NCBI GenBank assembly: GCA_013289605.1
Contig: JABCZS010000005.1
Coordinates: forward strand, 1 to 64,000
DNA length: 64,000 nt
From: Gammaproteobacteria bacterium
Lineage (GTDB): Bacteria > Pseudomonadota > Gammaproteobacteria > JABCZS01
Direction: 5' to 3'
In this document: positions 54,374 to 61,805 of the stretch, one piece after another
Numbering within the stretch: the stretch's first letter is position 1
Layout: each line of letters starts with the position of its first letter
Notes under the pieces: generated by a model
Databases searched by the model: none
What the model saw: the letters and a program-made list of their open reading frames with translations, nothing else
Told to the model about the DNA's origin: nothing
Translations under genes and position numbers: made by a program

Positions 54374-54997
54374 ATGTCATTTCATCCGGATCAACTCGAT
54401 TGGAAAAAAACCAATGATCTTATTCCCGTCATTATCCAAGATCACAACACGCTGCAAGTGCTCATGTTAGGCTATATGAATCAAGCCGCGTTAAACCAAA
54501 CCATGGAATCGGGGCGTGTCACTTTTTATAGCCGCAGCAAGCAGCGCTTGTGGGTTAAAGGCGAAACCTCGAACCATTTTTTAAACTTAATTACGATTGC
54601 TAAAGATTGCGACCAAGATGCTTTATTGATTACGGTTAATCCCGAAGGCCCAACCTGTCATTTAAATAAAACCAGCTGTTTTGGCGATACTATCGCGCCG
54701 GGCTTGGGCTTTTTAGCCTATTTAGAGCAAGTGATCATCCAGCGGGCGAAAGATAAGCCTGAGGGCAGTTATACCGCCAAACTGATGCAAGAAGGGTTAT
54801 TACGCTTGGCGCAAAAAGTCGGCGAAGAAGGGGTGGAAGTGGCACTGGCTGCCGTCGCAGAACCCGATAAATTACCAGAAGAGCTCGCCGATTTATGGTA
54901 CCACGCGATGATGTTAATCGTGGCCAGCAACTTGGACCTGCAAACCATCATCACCATTATGCGCGGCCGCCACCAGAGCCTGCAGCAGCGGGGGTAG
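54374..54997 (+). CDS. hisI: Bifunctional PRAMP cyclohydrolase / PRATP pyrophosphohydrolase
   Basis: 207 aa. HisI part (1-110): VLMLGYMNQAAL, FYSRSKQRLWVKGETS, DCDQDALLITV and the Zn Cys in GPTCHLNKTSCF. HisE part (about 120-207): GSYTAKLMQEGLLRLAQKVGEEGVEVALA and LADLWYHAMMLI. Second and third steps of the pathway. Last gene of the his operon; no clear terminator follows before higA. Confidence 0.98.
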   Translation: MSFHPDQLDWKKTNDLIPVIIQDHNTLQVLMLGYMNQAALNQTMESGRVTFYSRSKQRLWVKGETSNHFLNLITIAKDCDQDALLITVNPEGPTCHLNKTSCFGDTIAPGLGFLAYLEQVIIQRAKDKPEGSYTAKLMQEGLLRLAQKVGEEGVEVALAAVAEPDKLPEELADLWYHAMMLIVASNLDLQTIITIMRGRHQSLQQRG

Positions 54998-55052
54998 GCG
55001 AACATGATGTGGTTCTATATACGTAGACTAGGCTAATGTGAGTCTGCAACCC

Positions 55053-55340
55053 TTATGCAGCACTTTCAATTTTCTGGACGTGTAATTTATTCCGCATTTT
55101 CTCTGCTATCCATAAATCGTAATCACGCTGTAAATTAAGCCAAAGTGTCGCAGGTGAATTTAAAGCCAGTGACAATCTGACGGCCATTTCAGCACTAATG
55201 CCCATGTGGCCATTAATAAGACGAGAAAGTGTAGTGCGGTCTATATCTAACTTTTTCGCAGCTTGCGTCACGGTAAGTCCAGAGGCTACTATACAGACTT
55301 CGCGCACGATTTCGCCGGGATGTAAGGGTTTATTTATCAT
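55053..55340 (-). CDS. higA: HigA-type antitoxin (Xre family)
   Basis: 95 aa. KPLHPGEIVREV..SGLTVTQAAKKLDIDRTTLSRLINGHMGIS is the helix-turn-helix; MAVRLSLALNSPATLWLNLQRDYDLW is the typical HigA tail. It neutralises HigB and represses the operon. Encoded after higB with a 17-nt gap, the inverse toxin-first order typical of HigBA. Confidence 0.95.
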   Translation of the reverse strand: MINKPLHPGEIVREVCIVASGLTVTQAAKKLDIDRTTLSRLINGHMGISAEMAVRLSLALNSPATLWLNLQRDYDLWIAEKMRNKLHVQKIESAA

Positions 55341-55357
55341 GATGCTTTACCTATAAG

Positions 55358-55636
55358 TTAATGATAATCAAGATAATTTACAACATAAGCCATTTTATCC
55401 TGAAACTGAAATAGGACTCGCCAATTTGCATTGACGCGTACCGAATAATGCCCTTTTAATTGTCCATCCAGTTCATGAAAATAAAAGCCGGGTAAATTTA
55501 ACGATTCAGCCGTTTCAGCAGCATCTAACACTTGTAATAGAATAGTTAACCTGCGGGCATGCGCTGGCTGAATCCCCGCTTTGCTTCCTGTGAGATAGAA
55601 CGGCTCCAGTCCTTTGTGCTTCCATGACTTTATCAT
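55358..55636 (-). CDS. higB: HigB-type ribosome-dependent mRNA interferase toxin
   Basis: 92 aa. RelE-like fold: IKSWKHKGLEPFYLTGSKAGI, HARRLTILLQVLDAAE, YSVRVNANWRVLFQF and VVNYLDYH at the C-terminus. It cleaves mRNA on the ribosome. First gene of the higBA operon. Appears intact. Confidence 0.95.
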   Translation of the reverse strand: MIKSWKHKGLEPFYLTGSKAGIQPAHARRLTILLQVLDAAETAESLNLPGFYFHELDGQLKGHYSVRVNANWRVLFQFQDKMAYVVNYLDYH

Positions 55637-55757
55637 CTATAAAGTGTAGCATGTAGCGCATCACGTATCAACCCCATGGTTCGATTAAGCCCTATAGTCC
55701 ACCTATTTACGACCAACGTAGTGATTTTTTTCAAAAACTTTTGTTTAGTCCCTAAAA

Positions 55758-55790
55758 TTTAATATTCTCTTAATGTTCACCCTGTACATT
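55758..55790 (+). promoter_or_regulatory. PmrA-like box upstream of the 48-codon ORF and the 1848-aa gene
   Basis: TTTAATATT (55758-55766), CT, CTTAATGTT (55769-55777), then 7 nt, then TACATT (55785-55790) as a weak -10. Half-sites differ from CTTAATATT at one position each. The -10 spacing is 2-3 nt shorter than at the two boxes near 1.6 and 2.4 kb. Confidence 0.5.
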
Positions 55791-55890
55791 GAAATTATCA
55801 GTCCTTAATAATAACAAGAACAAAGGGTTGACAAGGGACGAGGGGACGTGTTATTGATTAACCTTGATAAGTTTTTATTTAAGGAAAATC

Positions 55891-56037
55891 ATGATGAATA
55901 ACCCATTGTCACATAACCGCGCATATCCTTTTATTCAAAATAATAAAAAGATTATTGTCGTGATGAATGTGCTGGGCTATTCTCGCTCACTCCTGAGTCG
56001 TCTGCTGCAGCCAATGCTGGTCATGCAAGTAAATTAA
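55891..56037 (+). CDS. Possible 48-aa small protein
   Basis: ATG 55891 with AAGGAA about 5 nt upstream and a second in-frame ATG directly after. The peptide has a basic/aromatic start (HNRAYPFIQNNKK) and a hydrophobic, Leu-rich second half (IIVVMNVLGYS, LLSRLLQPMLV). It follows the PmrA-like box and ends 60 nt before the 1848-aa gene, so it would be on the same transcript. It could be a real small protein, a leader peptide, or chance. Confidence 0.4.
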   Translation: MMNNPLSHNRAYPFIQNNKKIIVVMNVLGYSRSLLSRLLQPMLVMQVN

Positions 56038-56097
56038 GTCTGTTTGGTTTTTTTAGTTTTTTTACTTAATTTATAGGTTTTATTAGGAGTGTAGATC

Positions 56098-59000
56098 ATG
56101 AGACTTCCACAGGGTTGTAAACCATTACCGATCTTTGAGACGCTTTTTGCGGATACGACTACCCGTTCTTCATCAAGCTCATCCAGTGCGAGCACGCTAA
56201 ACTACGATCACACTAAAGACATACTATTAATTGACTTGTTGCAATTCGCTATACGCGTTGCTCCAGGTAAATTAAAAAGAAATGCCGAGCTCGCAGCTGC
56301 ACGGGTGAAACAAGCTCAGAACGATTTGGATCAGGCTTTGCTTAAAGTAGCGGACATCACCGCTATTGATCCTAAACTTCAAGAAAATCTAGATTTCCAA
56401 AAAGAACAATTACTTTATATCAACTACGCCCAGGATGCCCAGCAACGCCATTTAAAACCTGCATTGGTAGCTTGGGGTTATGCTGCTGATACAGATGTTA
56501 ACGCCATTCCCACAAATGATCGTAAAGAATTAATTTATACCACAGCTGTGCAGTCCTATCTAAAGGATCGTTTAGCTCAATTGTTACAACAACAGGAAGT
56601 TGCTAAGGCTACGCAGTCTGAGCAGAAAGAAGCAGAAGCCGCTGAGGGTAAGATAAGCCCAGATAATTTAGTACCAGATGAGCATGATAATAGCCATAAG
56701 TTTGAAGAAGAAGACGAAGAAGAAGACGAAGAAGAACAGGAAGACGAAGACACACCTGAAATAAAAAGTATCAAAGCGGGGTTGCCTGGAGTTAATCAGG
56801 CAACTTTATCTAATCTTTTTGCTGAATATAACCCAAATCATCACGTTTTACCTTTAAGTACCACACTAAAATATATTGTTGCAGCAGATCCTAGTCAATT
56901 GAACGAAGTTAAGGGTCGGATAGAAGGGAAACGAAATGAAGCAGCTGTGCAATTACAAAATGCTCTGCAACAAGAAGTTCAAAAATCAACTAAAAAAGCT
57001 GGGTTATCAGCCAGGCCAAGTAAAGCACCAATAGCCACAACAGCAACCACAGCCTCAGTACAAAAATCAACAACTGAATTACAAGCTGAAAAAGATTTTT
57101 ACCAGAAACAATTAGATAATATTGAGCTTGCTGCAAAACATTTGGGTGCCACTTTAGTCGGATGGGGCTATGAAGCTCATACCCAATTGAAGGATATTCC
57201 TAGTCCTCAGAAAGAATTGATATGCTTAGCCGCTGTGCGCTCGAATCTTAATAAAAGAGTTGCCCAGGCTGCTCCATTATCGAAAAAAATAATTGAAGCG
57301 GGTGTGAGTTTTTCGAATTTAAAGTCGGAGCATTTTTTAGGTGAAACCGAAAACTTAAAACTCCAATGCGCTGAACTCAATACTGCCATTTTCGAAGGCT
57401 TTTTCCACACATACGATCCCACGCAAAAGCAAGAGTTATCGCTCACTTCCATGCTTGAAGTAGCCGTAGCTGCAGATGCTGAGCAATTAAAAGCCGCACA
57501 TAAGCGGATCAGTGAAAAATTAGAATCACTTAAATCCACAACGGGTGAAGGGCTTACCCATGCGGCCAAGGCCGCGAATCATGCATCTGTTGCAGAAGAA
57601 TTACAAATCAAGTTTTATAACAGACAATTAAGATGTATCCAATATGCACAACGTGCTAAACCACAACTACGCATTTATCTAGAAGCATTGGGTCTTACTG
57701 AACCAGATGAAGAGAAAAATGGAACACTGCTTACCTCTGCAAAAAAAGCATTAGATTTTTCTAAAGAAACAGATGTTCATGCGGCCCCATTTAAATCAGA
57801 AAAAGAAAAACGCGTAACCCTGCTTACCGCCGTAAAATGCGTGTTAGATGCTAAGTTAAAACAATTAGTGACGGATCCACGCACATCCCCTGATGTCGAT
57901 AAGGAAATAGCAGCGACCAAAGCAGAGTTGGTTGTGGTTAATGCGGCGATTAATACGCTATTAGGGTTAAAGCAAGACGACGTGACTTCACCCCAAACGG
58001 GACCTGTGGTTGTTAAAAGAGAATACAGTGACTTAAAACAACAATGGTTAACTGGCAAAGAACAACACTATGAAACGCATACCAATCATCTTGCTCGTTT
58101 GGCCTTAGATGAGTTTCACGAGACCGACTTAACTACGCGCCTTAAAAGAGTTTTTGTAGCCCATGATGCGCATGTATTAGTGTTAGATGCCGCTTTAGAG
58201 CGTATAGATAGAGAAATAGGTATACGAGAGTCAGTGCTTAATCCGACTGCCCAACCTACATTTCTTTATAAACATTTAGATGAAAATAAAAATAAATATG
58301 AAACCGATCCTGAGCTTATTGATGCAAAAACTGAGCAACAGAATATTAAGGCAGTAAGGGCTGAATACTTTGCATTACACAATGCTGCCGTGCGTATTCG
58401 TGAAAATGGTGCAATCAATGCTGCTGATACCCATGAGTCAAAATTAAGAGATTATGTCCTACATCACCTTAAGCTTAGTGATGGCGCTGATGGTCTTGAT
58501 GATAAATTAGCCTATGCCTTAGTGCATCGTGCGGATTCGATTTATGAATATGTACACCAGCAGATCGTAAATGACACTACTTTGAAGCTTAATCCTGTAA
58601 ACGAAGCCCTTGCGACACACTTTAATCTTGCAGAAAAAGATCACTATGTCGCATCGGGTGATAACGATACCTCATTTCGTAAGCGTGCCTGGAAACTATT
58701 TAAGCAAGCCACAGGATTTGAGAATGCCCCTAAAGTAGCTTTCGAAGGCTTAGAGATTATCGATTTCCCTTTAGTATTTGATGTTGCGATCAAGCGGATC
58801 AATAAATCTATACAAGCACTTAATGATTCTCGAAATAATAGTCTAAAAGATGGCGACCTAGGCAAACATCAAGCTGCTGTAGATAAGCTGCTTGAGGTGG
58901 AAAGAGAAAATATTACAAAAATTCAGGCATTAAGAACTAAATACGCGGGATTAATTGCGGCTCAAGAGAATGTTTATGTTAACCATAGAATAGACTTCGT

Positions 59001-61644
59001 CAATCAAGATGAGCAAGCATTAAGACCTTATATTCTAAAAGCCCTTAATCTGACTGAGCAGAGTAAAAATCTTGAAGCAAAGCTAGAGAAATACTTAGGT
59101 AATCATGCGACAAATAGGCTAGAGCAATACTTAAGTAATAATGCGGCAAACATCCGCACAGAGGTACGCGAACAACTCACAAAAGCTGCTCATGCCGAGC
59201 TTAAACAACTGGATCCTGAATTACAAAAGGCACTTGCTTGCGCTGAAGTGGAATACCGCGAGCTGGATGCTGAGTATGGGCGCAAATGGAAGTTAGACGG
59301 TACCGGAAATTTAATTGATCGTTTATCCAAAGATGCGCAAGCGTCCCATACTGAACTTGAAAAGAATAGAAAAGCAAAATTCGAAGCGGAATTCCAAAGC
59401 GAATCGGTCATCACAGATGAAGCAAAAGAAGCCGTACTCTCGACTGACAAAGATAAACAAGATTTTGCAAACTATAAACGGTTAGAAACTGACGTCCTTA
59501 AGTTGCGTGATATCCACCAAAAAGGTGATTTTAATCTTGCCACTTGGCGAGCCCTGCAGTTTACAGTGGATACAGGGGATACACTACAGATAAAAGTAGT
59601 CCCCAAAGCAGGATACTTCAACCAGTTTATTGGTGCATTTAATGCTGCTGAATTAGAACTCAATCCATCTGAAATAGCAGCGATCAAAAAGGCTATCAGG
59701 GATAAAAAAATCCAGTTAGCCCTTGATGCTGAGAAAGAGGAAGAAGGTGGCGGTGGTACGGGTACGGATACAGGTACAGGTACATCTTCAGGGACCTTGG
59801 CCGCCGCATTGCCCACATCAAGCCCATACATTGCTTTCAATGACTTACCGGCAGCATTACAAGCCCTATTACAGGCTAAAAAATTACAAGACGCGGCAAT
59901 CAAGCCGATTCGTGATGCGATCGCTAAAGAATATGGAAAAAAGGCGGATGCCTTAGAAAAATTAAAATCTCAACCCTTTTACGCCAAGCTTGAGGAATAC
60001 AGAGAGACGGTTAAAGCCCGAGCGCTTTCTAAAGTATTAGTGGCTGAATCTAATTATGACACCGCAGAAAGAGAATTTTGGTTTAGCCGTTTCGGTAAAA
60101 CCATAGCCATACTGTATGTGATCTCACAAGTCGTGGGTTTAGGCTTTATGGGCCTAATCATGGTGTTCGCTATCGGTACAGCCAGTCCCGTGTTTATCCC
60201 TGCATTAGTGTTTTTAGGCCTTTGTATGGGCGCTACCGGGGTGTCTAACTGGTGGGTATTCCGGGGGAATACGCCGAAGTTACTCATTACCTTATACAAT
60301 TTATTCATGTCGCCGACCGATGTGCCCTATACGTTGACACAATACACCCTGTTAATTGGCTCATTTATTTTCTGTTGTGCGGTGAGTGGATTTGTGACCG
60401 GTTTTATTTTCTATGTCATGGTGATGAGTGGCGGAGCCTTGGCCATAGAAACTTTAGGTCTCGTTGCGACGTTGGCTGTAGTGTCGCCACTCTTGCCTTA
60501 TGTCATCATTCCATTATTAGTCATCGTTGCTATCGGTGCATTTATTGGGATCACCTTAATATTCTATAGTGGCTTTCATGCCATGATTTTAAGGGAAAAT
60601 ACCTGGAATGATATTAAATCATTTTACACTTCCTTAGTGGAGACTAATAAGCAAGCGATCAACGACAGATTAGAGGCGTCTAAAAATAAGTTACGCGATC
60701 GCTACCAACATTATTATCAAGGCAGAGAACTAGAAAAAAAGATTAATGATGAAGTCAGCGATAGCGTAGTCGGCATCATTTTAGCCAAAAATCTTGCGGA
60801 TGCAGAAAAGGGTGCGACCGCACGCATATGGGTACGTGGCATAATTTTGGGTATTTTGGTCACAGTTTTAGTGCCAGGTATTATTATCGGTGCTATTTAT
60901 GCGCAAGTGGCAGGACATCCTAAATTAAGAGAATTGTTAGATACCACGATAGGTTTTAGTTATATCGTAGCGGAAGTACTCAGTTGGATGCTTTGTACCT
61001 TAGCAGGACTTGCGTATGCCCCTTTGTTTAGTTATGGTGCCACCAAATGTATGACCGATCTTGCCTGTGGTGTGGCCAAGAGTGCGAGCAATGACACCAC
61101 CTGGTCCTCAAGAATTTGGTTTCAATGTGTGCGTTTAGGTAACACCATAGAAAATGCGGGACAAACCTTGTTCGGTGCGTGTATGGCTTTAGCGAGCGTT
61201 TTTGCAGATGGATTAAAGTTAATGTTGGCGAGCGCAGGACTTGCAGCGTTGGGTATTGGTAGCGTATTTAATTCAGCATTTGGTTCATTTATCACCAATA
61301 CGATACAAGGCGCTATGACACGTTTTTATGAAAATTTCATAAAAGCGAAAGAAGATCGTGGCACTGCGATGCAAGTGATGAACGCCCAAGAAGAACCGGT
61401 GGTTATTGAAGCCAAATTGCCTGAGCCGCAGACGCATGGGTATCAGAATTTTATCCAGCAGCAAAGAGATGAACGGGTACAAACCTGGGTGAAGCCAAAA
61501 GAAGAATCACCCCCGATATCATCATGGTTTACTAGGAAGAATGCAGAAACTGCTGCTGAGGCTGTAGGAAAGGCTGTAGGAGAAGCAGCGGTTAAGGTCG
61601 CAGTTACTGCAGCCTCGATAGCTATAGGTGCTAATTTGAGCTAG
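56098..61644 (+). CDS. 1848-aa orphan with repeated helical domains and two membrane clusters; candidate effector
   Basis: No signal peptide. Residues 20-34 are Ser-rich. Three related helical units lie at about 41-165, 248-390 and 446-600, each with an L..L..VAAD-type start and an ALVAWGYAADT / TLVGWGYEAHT / YLEALGL segment, then a L..AV...L..RLAQL helix. An acidic run (Glu/Asp, about 202-218) lies between the first two. A long charged helical region follows to about 1330, with a Gly/Thr linker (GGGGTGTDTGTGT) near 1220. Membrane helices cluster at about 1335-1500 and about 1580-1690. The tail is Ala/Val-rich. AGGAG lies before ATG 56098. Function unknown. The PmrA-like box upstream suggests secretion. 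Confidence 0.85.
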   Translation: MRLPQGCKPLPIFETLFADTTTRSSSSSSSASTLNYDHTKDILLIDLLQFAIRVAPGKLKRNAELAAARVKQAQNDLDQALLKVADITAIDPKLQENLDFQKEQLLYINYAQDAQQRHLKPALVAWGYAADTDVNAIPTNDRKELIYTTAVQSYLKDRLAQLLQQQEVAKATQSEQKEAEAAEGKISPDNLVPDEHDNSHKFEEEDEEEDEEEQEDEDTPEIKSIKAGLPGVNQATLSNLFAEYNPNHHVLPLSTTLKYIVAADPSQLNEVKGRIEGKRNEAAVQLQNALQQEVQKSTKKAGLSARPSKAPIATTATTASVQKSTTELQAEKDFYQKQLDNIELAAKHLGATLVGWGYEAHTQLKDIPSPQKELICLAAVRSNLNKRVAQAAPLSKKIIEAGVSFSNLKSEHFLGETENLKLQCAELNTAIFEGFFHTYDPTQKQELSLTSMLEVAVAADAEQLKAAHKRISEKLESLKSTTGEGLTHAAKAANHASVAEELQIKFYNRQLRCIQYAQRAKPQLRIYLEALGLTEPDEEKNGTLLTSAKKALDFSKETDVHAAPFKSEKEKRVTLLTAVKCVLDAKLKQLVTDPRTSPDVDKEIAATKAELVVVNAAINTLLGLKQDDVTSPQTGPVVVKREYSDLKQQWLTGKEQHYETHTNHLARLALDEFHETDLTTRLKRVFVAHDAHVLVLDAALERIDREIGIRESVLNPTAQPTFLYKHLDENKNKYETDPELIDAKTEQQNIKAVRAEYFALHNAAVRIRENGAINAADTHESKLRDYVLHHLKLSDGADGLDDKLAYALVHRADSIYEYVHQQIVNDTTLKLNPVNEALATHFNLAEKDHYVASGDNDTSFRKRAWKLFKQATGFENAPKVAFEGLEIIDFPLVFDVAIKRINKSIQALNDSRNNSLKDGDLGKHQAAVDKLLEVERENITKIQALRTKYAGLIAAQENVYVNHRIDFVNQDEQALRPYILKALNLTEQSKNLEAKLEKYLGNHATNRLEQYLSNNAANIRTEVREQLTKAAHAELKQLDPELQKALACAEVEYRELDAEYGRKWKLDGTGNLIDRLSKDAQASHTELEKNRKAKFEAEFQSESVITDEAKEAVLSTDKDKQDFANYKRLETDVLKLRDIHQKGDFNLATWRALQFTVDTGDTLQIKVVPKAGYFNQFIGAFNAAELELNPSEIAAIKKAIRDKKIQLALDAEKEEEGGGGTGTDTGTGTSSGTLAAALPTSSPYIAFNDLPAALQALLQAKKLQDAAIKPIRDAIAKEYGKKADALEKLKSQPFYAKLEEYRETVKARALSKVLVAESNYDTAEREFWFSRFGKTIAILYVISQVVGLGFMGLIMVFAIGTASPVFIPALVFLGLCMGATGVSNWWVFRGNTPKLLITLYNLFMSPTDVPYTLTQYTLLIGSFIFCCAVSGFVTGFIFYVMVMSGGALAIETLGLVATLAVVSPLLPYVIIPLLVIVAIGAFIGITLIFYSGFHAMILRENTWNDIKSFYTSLVETNKQAINDRLEASKNKLRDRYQHYYQGRELEKKINDEVSDSVVGIILAKNLADAEKGATARIWVRGIILGILVTVLVPGIIIGAIYAQVAGHPKLRELLDTTIGFSYIVAEVLSWMLCTLAGLAYAPLFSYGATKCMTDLACGVAKSASNDTTWSSRIWFQCVRLGNTIENAGQTLFGACMALASVFADGLKLMLASAGLAALGIGSVFNSAFGSFITNTIQGAMTRFYENFIKAKEDRGTAMQVMNAQEEPVVIEAKLPEPQTHGYQNFIQQQRDERVQTWVKPKEESPPISSWFTRKNAETAAEAVGKAVGEAAVKVAVTAASIAIGANLS

Positions 61645-61678
61645 GCTGGTCTTTAAATAACTTGGGCATTGAAGTAGT

Positions 61679-61706
61679 AGAAAGGGGGATTGATTTCCCC
61701 CTTTCT
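61679..61706 (+). terminator. Hairpin after the 1848-aa gene
   Basis: AGAAAGGGGGA (61679-61689) pairs with TCCCCCTTTCT (61696-61706) around 6 nt. Its CCCCCTTT sequence recalls half of the family 2 repeat, so it may be a degraded copy now acting as a terminator. Confidence 0.6.
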
Positions 61707-61805
61707 AAAGAGGGATTTGAGGCTGGGGCGCGTAGCGTACTTTACAGTGCTTGTAAGAATAAGTGTGCATACTAAAGGAAGAACACTACAGCAAAGGATA
61801 TGCTC

